DNA from: Candidatus Limosilactobacillus intestinipullorum
GTDB taxonomy: Bacteria > Bacillota > Bacilli > Lactobacillales > Lactobacillaceae
NCBI GenBank assembly: GCA_019117185.1
Contig: DXAF01000049.1
Location: forward strand, 1-42,525
DNA length: 42,525 nucleotides
Reading direction: 5' to 3'
Part shown: positions 18,086 to 26,589 of the stretch, one piece after another
Numbering within the stretch: position 1 is the first letter of the stretch
Layout: every line of letters starts with the position of its first letter
Translations under genes and position numbers: made by a program
The notes under the pieces: model-generated
Seen by the model: the letters and a program-made list of their open reading frames with translations, nothing else
Database searches by the model: none
What the model was told of the DNA's origin: nothing

Positions 18086-18322
18086 TTATTCTCCGCTCCT
18101 TCTCGTATTCTTAATAATTGTACCAAAGATCGTGAACCACCGTTAGTTCCCTGTTTGCGGATTTTAGAATATGGCAATCCATTATATAATCATTTTCCCT
18201 AATTGAAAACTACTTTTAACTTATTAAACGCTAAACCATATATTATCAATTTTATGAAATGGATACTAATTAGGTCAGAATTCATTTTCCGAGCCCCAGC
18301 TCTTCACGGACAGTCAACTCAC

Positions 18323-18348
18323 TTAATCACTGATATATCAGTGATTAA
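18323..18348. repeat. 26-bp perfect palindrome
   Basis: TTAATCACTGATA is followed directly by its exact inverse complement, with no loop. With no spacer and no T run it is more like a protein-binding operator than a terminator. It lies about 240 bases before the polA start. Confidence 0.8.
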
Positions 18349-18396
18349 CCGATCAGCCAGCTGTTGATTTACAGCATTTTTAAGAATTTCGGGACT

Positions 18397-18431
18397 AAAA
18401 AAGAAGCCGGGTTAATTCCCAGCTTCTTTTT
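18397..18431 (-). terminator. Terminator after the Bax inhibitor-1 family gene
   Basis: Minus-strand AAAAAGAAGCTGGG pairs with CCCGGCTTCTTTTTT around AATTAA (one G-U pair), with a T tract. It starts at the stop codon of the upstream gene. Confidence 0.9.
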
Positions 18432-18432
18432 A

Positions 18433-19143
18433 CTAATCCCGGTCACTCATTCCAAAGATTTGCAGGAATGAAATGAAGAGGTTGACAAAGTCAAGGTATA
18501 GTTGAAGGGCCCCGACAATTGCCAGACCCATTACCGAATTCTCGGTACTATAGTTCAGGTAGATCTGCTTCATCTTTTGGGCATCCCAGGCCGTCAACAC
18601 CACAAAGATGATTACGGCGATGTAGGAGAAGATGTAGGTGATGGCCGGGCTCTTCAAGAACATGTTGATGATCGAAGCGATGATCAATGCGATCAAAGCC
18701 GCCAGGGCATGGGCCCCAAACCGGCTGAGGTCCCGCTTAGTCACCGTCCCGTAGATCGCCATCGTCGCGAAGACCGCCGCCGATGAAACGAAAGCCGCGG
18801 CAATATCTTGTCCGGTATAGGCGCCGGCAATCAAGGCAAATTCAATCCCGTAGATAATGGCGACGATCATCAGCATGATGAAGCCGCCCACCGGGTTCCG
18901 GGTGGCACTGAAGCTGATCCCCATCGTCAATGCAATCGGCAACAAGAGGATCAACCAAACCATCCCCGGATGTTGTTGGAAGTAACCCAGCACCTGGTTG
19001 GCAAACACATTCATTGTCAGCCAGGCACTGATGGCGGAGACAAGCACCGCCAGGGTCATGTTTCCGTACATCTTCGTCAGGAAACTGTTTAGGCCCGCCT
19101 GGTCAGTGACGACCCGGCGACCAGAGCCATTAAAATTATCCAT
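18433..19143 (-). CDS. Bax inhibitor-1/YccA family membrane protein
   Basis: The 236-residue protein has a soluble N-terminus of about 20 residues (MDNFNGSGRRVVTDQAG) followed by about seven hydrophobic helices and ends in VNLFISFLQIFGMSDRD. The second half has the ALAALIALIIASIINMFL and LTAWDAQKMKQIY segments typical of the family, including the conserved Asp of the pH-sensing pair. Members act as membrane calcium leak channels or protease modulators; the role here is unknown. ATG 19143 gives the family N-terminus; an upstream in-frame TTG would add seven residues covering the GAAGGG ribosome site. Confidence 0.9.
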   Translation of the reverse strand: MDNFNGSGRRVVTDQAGLNSFLTKMYGNMTLAVLVSAISAWLTMNVFANQVLGYFQQHPGMVWLILLLPIALTMGISFSATRNPVGGFIMLMIVAIIYGIEFALIAGAYTGQDIAAAFVSSAAVFATMAIYGTVTKRDLSRFGAHALAALIALIIASIINMFLKSPAITYIFSYIAVIIFVVLTAWDAQKMKQIYLNYSTENSVMGLAIVGALQLYLDFVNLFISFLQIFGMSDRD

Positions 19144-19218
19144 TTTCCAATCGTCCCTTCTCAAAAGTTAGTATAATAGACAGCTTACCATAGTTTGGTC
19201 GCTGCACGCGCGAAAGCA

Positions 19219-20523
19219 CTACTTATTAACTAATTCTTTGAACTTATCTTCATACTTTTCGATGTCACCGGCCCCCATGAAGATCACGACCGCATCATGG
19301 TATTGCTTTAGCTTGTCCATCGAGTCCATGTCGATACCTTCACTGCCTGGGATGCGGGCTTCCAGGTCGCTGCTAGAAACCGCCCCACTCTGTTCCCGAA
19401 TCGAGGCGAAGATCGGCGTAACAAAGACCTTGTCCGCCTTCTTCAGGCTGGCCGCAAAGCCGTCCAGGTAGGCTGCCAACCGCGAATAAGTATGGGGCTG
19501 GAAGACCGCCACGATTTCCTTATCCGGGTACTTCTGCCGGGCGGCGTCAATCGTCGCCTTAATCTCGTTCGGGTGGTGGGCGTAGTCATCAATCAGCTTA
19601 TCGTCGGCCACGTCGGTCTCACTAAAGCGCCGCTTGACCCCGGTGAAGTTGGCCAGTTCCTTTTTGATCTCGTCCATGTCGACCTTTTCCATGTAGGCTA
19701 CCGCCAGCACGGCCAGGCTGTTTAAGATGCTGTGCTCACCGTAGAGGTGGATGGTAAAGGTCCCGAGCTTCTGGTCGCGGAAGTAGGCGTCGTAGGTCGA
19801 GCCAGCCGGGGTCCGCTGGATATTAGCGGCCCGGAAGTCATCGTCATCCCCGGTTCCGTAGTAGTAAACCGGCACGTCGACGTCCAACTTACGGAGGTTG
19901 GCGTCGTCCCCCCAGGCAAAGATGGCCTTCTTGACCTGGCGACCATAGGTTTCAAACGACCCCCGCACGTCATCAATGTCTTTGAAGTAGTCCGGGTGGT
20001 CAAAGTCGATGTTCGTCATGATCGCGTAGTCCGGGTGGTAGGCCAAAAAGTGGTCACGGTACTCGTCGGCCTCAAAGACGAAGAAGCGGTCCTTGGTGTT
20101 CCCAGTCCCCACACCGTCACCAATCAGGTAGCTGGTGGGTTCGACCGCGGCGAGCACGTGGGACAGCAGGGCCGTCGTCGAGGTCTTACCGTGGGCCCCG
20201 GCGATCCCGATGCTGGTGTGGCCCTCAACTTCTTCTTCGACCGCTTGGGGGTAGGTCATCACGGTCAGGCCCAGCTCCTTGGCCCGTTGAACTTCGGGGT
20301 GGTCGTCGGCAAAGGCGTTCCCCTTAATGACCGTCATCCCCGGCTTCAGGTTGGCCGGGTCAAACGGCAAAACCTGGATACCGGCAGCCAGCAGTGGCCC
20401 CTGGGTAAAGGTCTCCTTTTCGATATCGGAGCCGAGGACCGTGTTGCCTTGATCATGTAGGACCCGGGCTAGTGCGGCCATCCCGGTCCCCTTAATTCCA
20501 ATGAAGTAATATGTTTTTCCCAT
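19219..20523 (-). CDS. murC: UDP-N-acetylmuramate--L-alanine ligase
   Basis: The 434-residue Mur ligase has a Rossmann-like N domain ([15 protein letters not shown]), the ATP-binding loop [12 protein letters not shown] (about 109-120), [13 protein letters not shown] and the C-terminal [10 protein letters not shown]. It adds the first L-Ala of the peptidoglycan stem peptide in the cytoplasm. It follows ytpR by about 20 bases with AAAGGAAA as ribosome site. All ligase motifs are present. Confidence 0.97.
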   Translation of the reverse strand: MGKTYYFIGIKGTGMAALARVLHDQGNTVLGSDIEKETFTQGPLLAAGIQVLPFDPANLKPGMTVIKGNAFADDHPEVQRAKELGLTVMTYPQAVEEEVEGHTSIGIAGAHGKTSTTALLSHVLAAVEPTSYLIGDGVGTGNTKDRFFVFEADEYRDHFLAYHPDYAIMTNIDFDHPDYFKDIDDVRGSFETYGRQVKKAIFAWGDDANLRKLDVDVPVYYYGTGDDDDFRAANIQRTPAGSTYDAYFRDQKLGTFTIHLYGEHSILNSLAVLAVAYMEKVDMDEIKKELANFTGVKRRFSETDVADDKLIDDYAHHPNEIKATIDAARQKYPDKEIVAVFQPHTYSRLAAYLDGFAASLKKADKVFVTPIFASIREQSGAVSSSDLEARIPGSEGIDMDSMDKLKQYHDAVVIFMGAGDIEKYEDKFKELVNK

Positions 20524-20544
20524 TCTCTCGTTTCCTTTCCGTAC

Positions 20545-21192
20545 CTACTTTGCGGGGAAGAAGGTGTCTGCCCGGGCAAAGTCTACTGCTTCGCCAACTT
20601 CTTGCCAGTCATCGGGGATGATCCACAGGCCCTTCTTGTCCGGGGCATTCTTCAGCCGTAATTCACGGAAGCCACACAGCATTCCGTCACTTTCAACCCC
20701 CATCAAGGCGCCAGGCCAGATGATCTTGCCATCCGGCATCATTGCACCAGGCCGGGCCACAACGACCTTGATCCCCTCGGCAACGTTGGGGGAACCACAG
20801 ACGATCTGGACGGTCTGGTCGGCACTGATCCGGGTCTTGGTGACCTTCAGGTGGTCGGACTTCGGGTGGTCAGTCATTTCTTCGACCAGGCCGACGACAA
20901 ACTTCGGCGTGTGGTCGGCCGTCAGCGGTTGGTCAAAGCCAGCCGCCATCAGCTTGGCATTGAGCTTGGCGACCTGGTCATCGTCTAAGAAGACCTGGCC
21001 ATTTTGCCCCGTCAATTCGGGCAGGATTTGGCTGACGTCTAAGAAGTTGTAGCCAAGGAGTTCATGGTCCTTAGCCGTGGTGATCTGGGCCACGCCATCG
21101 TTGAGCTTGGTCTCCTGGTCACCATTATCGGGTGCCGTAATCGTAACTAAAATGTCCCCCATCTCGTCGGGGTTGTAACTCGCAATTAACAT
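20545..21192 (-). CDS. ytpR: YtpR-family tRNA-binding (OB-fold) protein
   Basis: The 215-residue protein has an N-terminal DUF4479-like region and a C-terminal EMAP/tRNA-binding OB fold (VGLVEEMTDHPKSDHLKVTK, QIVCGSPNVAEGIKVVVARPGAMMPDG, MLCGFRELRL). The same fold occurs at the N-terminus of the PheRS beta chain and in MetRS tails. Its position between ytpP and murC matches Bacillus. Function is not firmly known; tRNA binding is inferred. Confidence 0.9.
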   Translation of the reverse strand: MLIASYNPDEMGDILVTITAPDNGDQETKLNDGVAQITTAKDHELLGYNFLDVSQILPELTGQNGQVFLDDDQVAKLNAKLMAAGFDQPLTADHTPKFVVGLVEEMTDHPKSDHLKVTKTRISADQTVQIVCGSPNVAEGIKVVVARPGAMMPDGKIIWPGALMGVESDGMLCGFRELRLKNAPDKKGLWIIPDDWQEVGEAVDFARADTFFPAK

Positions 21193-21235
21193 CGAATGTT
21201 CCTTTCTGGTTTAGTCTTCGAACTGCCGGACAACA

Positions 21236-21276
21236 AAAAGGGGAAGGACTAGCCACCAGGCTTTCTTCCCACCCCA
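21236..21276 (-). terminator. Hairpin with T run between ytpP and ytpR
   Basis: On the minus strand GGGAAG and CTTCCC arms enclose an inner AAAGCC/GGCT stem, followed by TTTTTG. It could end ytpP transcripts, or act as an attenuator in front of ytpR-murC because only 44 bases separate it from the ytpR start. Confidence 0.5.
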
Positions 21277-21326
21277 CGGATCATATTAAGTTGCGCGGCA
21301 GGGCGAATTAATTTGCTCTCCCTATT

Positions 21327-21647
21327 CTACTTCAAATTGCGCAAAAAATCTTCCACTTGTTGCTTGGTTTTTCGATCTTTGTTCACGAAGCGGCCAATTT
21401 CTTGCCCCTGGTCATAAACGATAAAGCTGGGGATCCCAAAGATGTTTAAGGATGCCGCCAGGTCGACGTTTTCGTCCCGGTCGACGCTGTAAAAGGTGTA
21501 GTCACTAAAGTCGGCCTCAATTTCGGGCATGGCTGGCTTGATAAAGCGGCAATCAGGGCACCAGCCGGCGGTGAAGAACAAGACGACCTTACCATTGCCG
21601 ATCGTCGATAGTAGTTGGTCCGGTTGGGTAACGGGTAATTGTTTCAT
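21327..21647 (-). CDS. ytpP: Thioredoxin-like protein YtpP
   Basis: The 106-residue thioredoxin fold has the active site WCPDC (about residues 28-32), the cis-proline segment GIPSFIVY and no signal peptide. It is probably a cytoplasmic thiol-disulfide enzyme; its partner is unknown. ATG 21647 has GAGGGA 6 bases upstream; the longer frame adds 38 residues that cross the promoter region and is not likely. Confidence 0.93.
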   Translation of the reverse strand: MKQLPVTQPDQLLSTIGNGKVVLFFTAGWCPDCRFIKPAMPEIEADFSDYTFYSVDRDENVDLAASLNIFGIPSFIVYDQGQEIGRFVNKDRKTKQQVEDFLRNLK

Positions 21648-21719
21648 AAGATTCCCTCCTCGTAATTTCAGCCTAACTATACCATAACTCCCCGCGTCCG
21701 TCCGCAAATATGCAATTTC

Positions 21720-21748
21720 TTGGCTTAGGTGGTTAAAAATGGTAAAAT
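21720..21748 (+). promoter_or_regulatory. Promoter of the small membrane protein gene at 21780
   Basis: TTGGCT, a 17-base spacer and TAAAAT lie about 32 bases before the ATG, with AAAGGA between. It diverges from ytpP. Confidence 0.7.
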
Positions 21749-21779
21749 TAATGAACACCAAGATAAAGGAAGCATTTAA

Positions 21780-22124
21780 ATGACTGAATTAAACAACACC
21801 GCTAATCCTTGGCTCGTGCCCATCACGCTGGGTGCTTCCGGGCTCGCCGGTTTTGTCGCCGGCAAACTCTTTGGCAACCGTCCCTTCTCTGCCGGTCGGG
21901 CGTTGAAGATCATCCGCCACGACTTCTCCCGGGAAGGGACCATCACTGGTAGTTGGATTGACCACCGCCAGACTCCTTTCCAGCGGTACGCAGTTAAGAC
22001 CAGCGCCTACCAGGGGGGCTTGACCCGCCTGGAGGACGGCGAGCCGGTCAACTACGAATTTAAAGTCGACGCCTACACGGGCAGCTTGTTAGAGCTTAAG
22101 CGCTTAGGAGATAACGAAGAATAA
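21780..22124 (+). CDS. Small membrane-anchored protein, PepSY-like C-terminus
   Basis: The 114-residue protein has a single hydrophobic segment (WLVPITLGASGLAGFVAGKLF, split by Gly, about 11-31). A soluble domain follows with a YEFKVDAYTGSLLEL strand-turn-strand that resembles PepSY domains. Such proteins often lie beside ytpP in lactobacilli and are usually called small secreted proteins. Function is not known. It is the only plus-strand gene between 900 and 24,800, with its own promoter and a terminator directly after it. Confidence 0.8.
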   Translation: MTELNNTANPWLVPITLGASGLAGFVAGKLFGNRPFSAGRALKIIRHDFSREGTITGSWIDHRQTPFQRYAVKTSAYQGGLTRLEDGEPVNYEFKVDAYTGSLLELKRLGDNEE

Positions 22125-22138
22125 GCATCATAAGTTAC

Positions 22139-22192
22139 ACAAAAGGGTTCCAACAACCGTGGCACTAATCCACGGGTTGGAACCCTTTTATT
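22139..22192. terminator. Bidirectional terminator
   Basis: AAAAGGGTTCCAAC (22141-22154) pairs perfectly with its inverse (22176-22189); T runs exist on both strands. It serves the small membrane gene on plus and trmB on minus. Confidence 0.93.
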
Positions 22193-22195
22193 TTA

Positions 22196-22837
22196 CTAGT
22201 TAAAATGGGCACTCAGTTTATAAATTGGCTGGCCCTTAGCAGCAAACTTTTGCTCGTACTCGGTCTCGACGTTGTGGTCGTTTTCCGCACTATTGTGCAA
22301 GTCCAACCAGACACCATCAAAGTGCATCCCGTAGTTGTTCATGCTCTGTAAGGAGAACTCAAAGAACCCCATATTATCGGTCTTTAATTCGACGCCACCC
22401 TGGTCTTTTAAGACCTCCTGGTAGCCGGCCAAGAAGGTTCGGTAGGTGAGCCGGCGCTTAGCGTGGCGCTTCTTCGGCCAGGGGTCGGAAAAGTTCAGGT
22501 AGAGGCGGTCGATTTCGTGGGCATCAAAGAAGGTCGTGATGTCAGACCCATCCCCACAGATTAGCTGCAAGTTCGGCAGGTCCGCAGCCAGGGCCTTCTT
22601 AAGGGCGATTGCCGCCACCGTCCGTTGGATCTCCAGGCCAATGAAGTTGACCTCCGGGTGGGCCTTGGCCATGCCGATGATGAACTGGCCCTTCCCCATG
22701 CCGACCTCGAGGTGGAGGGGTTGGGCCTTAGTAAACCGGTCTTGCCAGTGCCCCTTTACCTGTTCGGGTTCGGTTACTATCATTTCGGGATGGGCCGCGA
22801 TTAACGGGTCCGCCCACTTTTTGTGTTTTACACGCAT
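22196..22837 (-). CDS. trmB: tRNA (guanine-N7-)-methyltransferase
   Basis: The 213-residue enzyme methylates G46 of tRNA. It has motif [23 protein letters not shown], and the signature [18 protein letters not shown]. Start ATG 22837 ([11 protein letters not shown]) has GAGGA 8 bases upstream; the GTG five codons earlier overlaps that site. It begins two bases from the end of ecsB, so the genes are probably cotranscribed. Confidence 0.96.
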   Translation of the reverse strand: MRVKHKKWADPLIAAHPEMIVTEPEQVKGHWQDRFTKAQPLHLEVGMGKGQFIIGMAKAHPEVNFIGLEIQRTVAAIALKKALAADLPNLQLICGDGSDITTFFDAHEIDRLYLNFSDPWPKKRHAKRRLTYRTFLAGYQEVLKDQGGVELKTDNMGFFEFSLQSMNNYGMHFDGVWLDLHNSAENDHNVETEYEQKFAAKGQPIYKLSAHFN

Positions 22838-22838
22838 A

Positions 22839-24047
22839 TTAAAAATCCTCACTTAATTTTTTGATTCGTAGTTTGAAGTAAAAACGGGTCAGCAGCAGGA
22901 CTTCCACCACGGCCAGCACCAGGTTAACCAGCAACTGTAACCAGTTGGCGTGGGGGCCGAGGCTGGCCAGCACGATTAAAGCAGCCACTACAATCGTCAC
23001 CCGGGTTAACAGCCGCTGAAAGTCGTGACGGCGGTCCCCTGAGCTGACTGGGTACAGGTGGGTAAAGACGTTGCTATCGTACTGGTCATACAGGGGCATC
23101 AACTGGGTGGCAATCAGGTAGATGAAGAGCACCGCCAGCACGGCGTTTAGCCACATGACCGGGACCAAGAAAACCAGAACCATCCCCACCAGGGTTAACC
23201 GGATCACGATCCCGCTAATGTCAGTGTCGCGGACAAAGCCCCGGGCGTACAGGTAGGCCCAGGGTCGGGAACCAGCCGAAAGGTAGTTTATCAGGCCAGT
23301 GGCCCACCGCCGCCGCTTGACGTTGCCCTGGACCGCCGGCACGTCGGTGAAGAGGTTAAAGAAGCGGTAGACGCCATACATCCGGTTGGCTTCCCGCTTC
23401 ACTGCGGCCTGCCAGTCAATCATCAGCCCCCGGTAAACCAGCCGCATGGCCACGTCCAAGATGATGGCCACGACCAGGCCGACCAACGGGTTGATTAGCC
23501 AGGTGGCCAGGCCCGCCAGCAGCGGGTTAACCCAATATTCCAGGCGCGTCCGCGTTTGTTGCTTCGACCAGGCCATACTGATCGACTTGCGGGCGGTAAA
23601 CAGCCAGTCATCCTTGGTCACCATGGCGGCCAAGAAGACCGCGGTGATCTCCACCGTCGTCAACCGTTCCGTCGTTAACGCAAAGGGGAGGGCCACGAAG
23701 GTCCCGGCGACCGTGATCAGTTCAGCCAAGACCAGGCTGTAACGGTAGGCCTGCTTGAGGTAGTCCGCCATCGCTGTTACCTGGGGCAAGAGAAAGACCG
23801 GGTCGGGCCGCTTAATTAACGTTGCCAACCGCCCCAGCTGGGCCACCAGGACAAACCAGATGACCAATAACCACCGGCTCCACCAGGTGTCCGGCCGCAA
23901 CGCCGGCAGCCACTGGGAATAGCCATACGCCAGGGCACCGAACAGGAAGAAGAGGGCAATGACAAAGTGGTCGTTAAAGACGAGCCGCCAGTACTTTAAT
24001 AACATCATAAAGTGCTGCTGGCGGCGCTTAGTAAATAGCTTATTCAT
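22839..24047 (-). CDS. ecsB: ABC transporter permease EcsB
   Basis: The 402-residue membrane protein has about eight to ten hydrophobic segments, paired at the N-terminus ([20 protein letters not shown]) and close to the C-terminus. It pairs with the EcsA ATPase. In Bacillus the Ecs system affects protein secretion and intramembrane proteolysis; its substrate is still unclear. I place the start at ATG 24047, overlapping the ecsA stop by 8 bases; an ATG three codons earlier is too close to the AAGGG site. Confidence 0.92.
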   Translation of the reverse strand: MNKLFTKRRQQHFMMLLKYWRLVFNDHFVIALFFLFGALAYGYSQWLPALRPDTWWSRWLLVIWFVLVAQLGRLATLIKRPDPVFLLPQVTAMADYLKQAYRYSLVLAELITVAGTFVALPFALTTERLTTVEITAVFLAAMVTKDDWLFTARKSISMAWSKQQTRTRLEYWVNPLLAGLATWLINPLVGLVVAIILDVAMRLVYRGLMIDWQAAVKREANRMYGVYRFFNLFTDVPAVQGNVKRRRWATGLINYLSAGSRPWAYLYARGFVRDTDISGIVIRLTLVGMVLVFLVPVMWLNAVLAVLFIYLIATQLMPLYDQYDSNVFTHLYPVSSGDRRHDFQRLLTRVTIVVAALIVLASLGPHANWLQLLVNLVLAVVEVLLLTRFYFKLRIKKLSEDF

Positions 24048-24777
24048 GGCGGTCATCCCTTGCGAGTCCGAGGTAAATTTCGTCCAGTGATTCATCGGGC
24101 CGGTCAGCCTGCTGGCGCAACTCGTCCAGGCTCCCGTGGGCCCGGACCTGACCGTTAGCTAAGAGGACGAAGCGGTCACAATAGCGCTGGGCGGTGTCGA
24201 GGACGTGGGTCGACATCAAGACGGCGACCCCCGCCTGCTTCTTTTGTTCAATTAGGTCCAACAGGTCGTGGACGGCCAGCGGGTCCAAACCGTAAAAGGG
24301 TTCATCGACGATCAAGAGCTTGGCATCCGTCATAAAGGCGCAGCAGATCATCACCTTCTGCTTCATCCCCTTGGAAAAGTTTGCGGGGAACCAGTCGAGC
24401 TTGTTGTCTAACCGGAAGAGCTTGAGCAGCTTTTGCGCCCGCTGCCAGGCCGCTTGTCGGTCCAGGTCGTACGCGTTAATCGTCAACTCGATATGCTCAC
24501 GCAGGGTTAATTCGTCATAGAGGATTGGCGTCTCGGGGACGTACGCAATCTGCTTCTTATATTCACTCGGGTGGTCTTGCAAGGTCAAACCATTGATATT
24601 AATCTGCCCCGAAAACGGCTGCAAAAGACCGATAATGTGGTTTAACGTCGTCGACTTACCTGCACCATTGAGGCCAATCAGTCCCACCAGTTCGCCCGGC
24701 TGGACATCCAGATTAACCTTTTTTAGCACTGGGATCTGGGAGTAGCCACCAACCAGGTCCGTTACTTCAAGTGCCAT
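24040..24777 (-). CDS. ecsA: ABC transporter ATPase EcsA
   Basis: The 245-residue protein has Walker A GLNGAGKST (about 35-43), Q loop YVPETP, signature FSKGMKQKV and Walker B LLIVDEPFYGLDP, with the H loop in STHVLD. It powers EcsB. It starts beyond a GGAGG site and diverges from hit, as in Bacillus. Confidence 0.95.
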   Translation of the reverse strand: MALEVTDLVGGYSQIPVLKKVNLDVQPGELVGLIGLNGAGKSTTLNHIIGLLQPFSGQININGLTLQDHPSEYKKQIAYVPETPILYDELTLREHIELTINAYDLDRQAAWQRAQKLLKLFRLDNKLDWFPANFSKGMKQKVMICCAFMTDAKLLIVDEPFYGLDPLAVHDLLDLIEQKKQAGVAVLMSTHVLDTAQRYCDRFVLLANGQVRAHGSLDELRQQADRPDESLDEIYLGLARDDRHE

Positions 24778-24817
24778 TAGGAATCCCTCCTTACCTACTC
24801 GTTTTATTCAAAACTTA

Positions 24818-24867
24818 ATTATACCATATGGGATTTTCCCTGCAGATGGTCGTAAACTTCGGTATAC
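24818..24867. promoter_or_regulatory. Divergent ecsAB and hit promoter region
   Basis: Minus-strand TATAAT at 24823-24818 faces ecsA and plus-strand TATACT at 24862-24867 faces hit. Both depend on the sequence around CTGCAG (24840-24845) for a weak -35. The two promoters therefore overlap and may compete. Confidence 0.6.
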
Positions 24868-24898
24868 TAGTGGTAATAAAACTAAAGGAGTGCTAGCT

Positions 24899-25333
24899 AT
24901 GACTGATTGTATTTTCTGTAAAATTATTGACGGGGAAATTCCGAGTTACACGGTGTACGAAGATGACGTTGTCAAGGCCTTCTTAGACATCTCCCAGGGG
25001 ACGCCGGGCCACACCCTGGTCGTGCCAAAGAAGCACGTCAAGGACCTCTTTGAATACGATGAAGACCTGGCGGCCGCCGTCTTCTCCCGGCTGCCTAAGA
25101 TTGCCCGGGCGATTAAGAAGTCTAACCCGGCAATCAAGGGGATGAACATCGTCAACAACAACGGTGAGGTTGCCTACCAGTCGGTCTTCCACTCCCATAT
25201 CCACTTGATCCCCCGCTACACGGACCACGATGACTTCAAGATGATCTTCAAGGATAACTCCGCCAAATACGACGAAGCTAAGTACACGGCCATCCAAGAG
25301 GCGATCGTCAAGCAGTTAGAAGATGAAGACTAA
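24899..25333 (+). CDS. hit: HIT-family nucleotide-binding hydrolase
   Basis: The 144-residue protein has a CxxC pair near the N-terminus (CIFCKII), the YEDDVVKAFLDI strand and the catalytic histidine triad HSHIHLIPR. Members cleave adenosine phosphoramidates or related nucleotides. ATG 24899 has AAAGGAG 7 bases upstream. It diverges from ecsA and its stop overlaps the next ATG (TAATG), so the next gene is translationally coupled. Confidence 0.95.
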   Translation: MTDCIFCKIIDGEIPSYTVYEDDVVKAFLDISQGTPGHTLVVPKKHVKDLFEYDEDLAAAVFSRLPKIARAIKKSNPAIKGMNIVNNNGEVAYQSVFHSHIHLIPRYTDHDDFKMIFKDNSAKYDEAKYTAIQEAIVKQLEDED

Positions 25334-25548
25334 TGAAGACGATCAAAACCGCACTTGCGGACGTTAAGCAGCTTTGCAATAGCATCACGGAACTCAATGC
25401 CAACGTTGACCAACTCAAGAAGAGCTGGCCAGCCGTCACTGAGTTTCTCCACGAGGCGCAGGGCGCGCTTGACCGTTGGCAGTTTAAAGACCAAGCCCGG
25501 ATTGACAAAATCCAGGCCATCGTTGACCGGTTGAGCAAACGTAATTAA
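25333..25548 (+). CDS. Small protein in the yhaH position
   Basis: The 71-residue protein has no signal peptide or membrane segment and is mostly amphipathic helix (VKQLCNSITELNANVDQLKK). It overlaps the hit stop by one base. In Bacillus, YhaH (a YtxH-type membrane protein) lies after hit; this is shorter and lacks the membrane helix. I do not recognise a family with certainty; a helical adaptor or degenerate YtxH is possible. Confidence 0.75.
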   Translation: MKTIKTALADVKQLCNSITELNANVDQLKKSWPAVTEFLHEAQGALDRWQFKDQARIDKIQAIVDRLSKRN

Positions 25549-25551
25549 TGG

Positions 25552-25600
25552 TTGAAAGAGCGTGTGACGTGGTTGACCCCGTTACCGCTTTTTTATTATT
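25552..25600 (+). terminator. Possible terminator after hit and its partner
   Basis: Imperfect arms around GCGTGTGACG and CCGTTACCGC are followed by TTTTTTATTATT just after the stop. The stem has mismatches, so confidence is modest. Confidence 0.5.
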
Positions 25601-25718
25601 CAAATCATAGCATTTTTGTTAAATTGCCTAAGGATTATTTAACACTATATACACCTAGTGCCCACCTATGCCATAATTTAACCATCCCAATTATATTAAG
25701 GCATAAGGAGATGTTAAG

Positions 25719-26507
25719 ATGACAAACGAACAACGTGTTGCAGTGATTACGGGAAGTAGCCGGGGAATTGGCCGGGGAATCGCCGAACAACTCGGCAAGG
25801 ACGGGTACGCCCTGGTGGTCAACGGTATCAACCAGGCCCGCTGCCAGCAAGCGGCCGATGAACTGGCGGCACAAGGTTTTCCGGTGGCGGCGGTCAGTGG
25901 CGACGTCGCCCAAAAGGCCACCCACGAACTCCTGGTCCAGACGGCGGTTGACCAGTTCGGCCGGCTAGACACCTACGTCAACAACGCCGGCATCGCCCAG
26001 GTAGGCAGCCTGGTTGACGAGTCGATCGAAGACTTCCACCACCTCTACGCCACCAACGTTGATAGCGTCCTCTTTGGCATCCAAGCGGCCGCGGCCCAGT
26101 TCAAGCGGTAAGCGGACGGCGAAAAAATTCGTAAGATTATTAACGCTTCCAGCATTGCCGGCCATATTGGCTACGAGCAACTGGGCGCTTATTCCTCGAC
26201 TAAGTTTGCCATCCGTGGCCTCACCCAGGTGGCCGCCAAGGAACTGGCCAAGTTTGGCATTACCGTCAACGCCTACTGTCCCGGTATCGTCGGCACGGAC
26301 ATGTGGGACTACATCGATGAACGGATGGTGGCCATAAAGGGCAGCCAGCGGGGCCAGTATCTGACCGCGGCCGTCAACAGCATCGCGCTGGGCCGGGTGG
26401 AAACCCCGGCGGACGTAGCCGACTTCGTTTCCTACCTTGCCTCCCCAATGTCCGATTACATGACCGGTCAGGCGGTCCAAATTGACGGCGGCGTCCAGTT
26501 TATTTAA
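25719..26507 (+). pseudogene. butA: Short-chain dehydrogenase (acetoin/diacetyl reductase-like) interrupted by an in-frame stop
   Basis: The reading frame encodes a complete 262-codon SDR enzyme except for TAA at codon 131 (26109-26111). The first part has the cofactor loop TGSSRGIGRG and the NNAG motif. The second part, in the same frame, has the catalytic Ser (NASSIAG), the YSSTK pair, a PGIVGTDMW loop and the C-terminal QIDGGVQFI. The best relatives are (S)-acetoin-forming diacetyl reductases. An AAGGAG site precedes the ATG. A truncated protein from the first part cannot be active because Tyr and Lys are lost. A single base change would restore it, so the lesion is recent, or there is a sequence error. 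Confidence 0.85.
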
Positions 26508-26521
26508 ATCACACCTAAATC

Positions 26522-26566
26522 AAAAACCGCTAGCGTTCGGCTTATCACCGAATACTAGCGGTTTTA
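26522..26566. terminator. Bidirectional terminator between the SDR pseudogene and prsA
   Basis: AAAACCGCTAG pairs with CTAGCGGTTTT, with T-rich flank on plus and A/T-rich on minus. Both genes converge on it. Confidence 0.9.
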
Positions 26567-26589
26567 TTGTTGGTATAAACGCCCCTTAA

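Larger units (their letters stand above)
18086..18432. other. 347-base spacer upstream of polA with a perfect palindrome
   Basis: The spacer is AT-rich between about 18170 and 18260. It contains the terminator of the Bax inhibitor-like gene (18397-18431), a 26-bp perfect palindrome (18323-18348) and probably the polA promoter. On the minus strand a 25-codon open stretch between the terminator and the palindrome looks mildly coding but has no start or ribosome site. I see no other gene. Confidence 0.6.

Noticed and set aside
18349-18425. Short coding-like minus stretch (EILKNAVNQQLADRL) next to the palindrome
   Set aside because: Only about 25 codons, no start, no ribosome site, and no family recognised; could be a remnant but evidence is too weak.
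19732-20460. A 242-codon plus-strand frame opposite murC
   Set aside because: It is antisense to a clear murC and has a Val/Gly/Asp-rich composition expected from a shadow frame.
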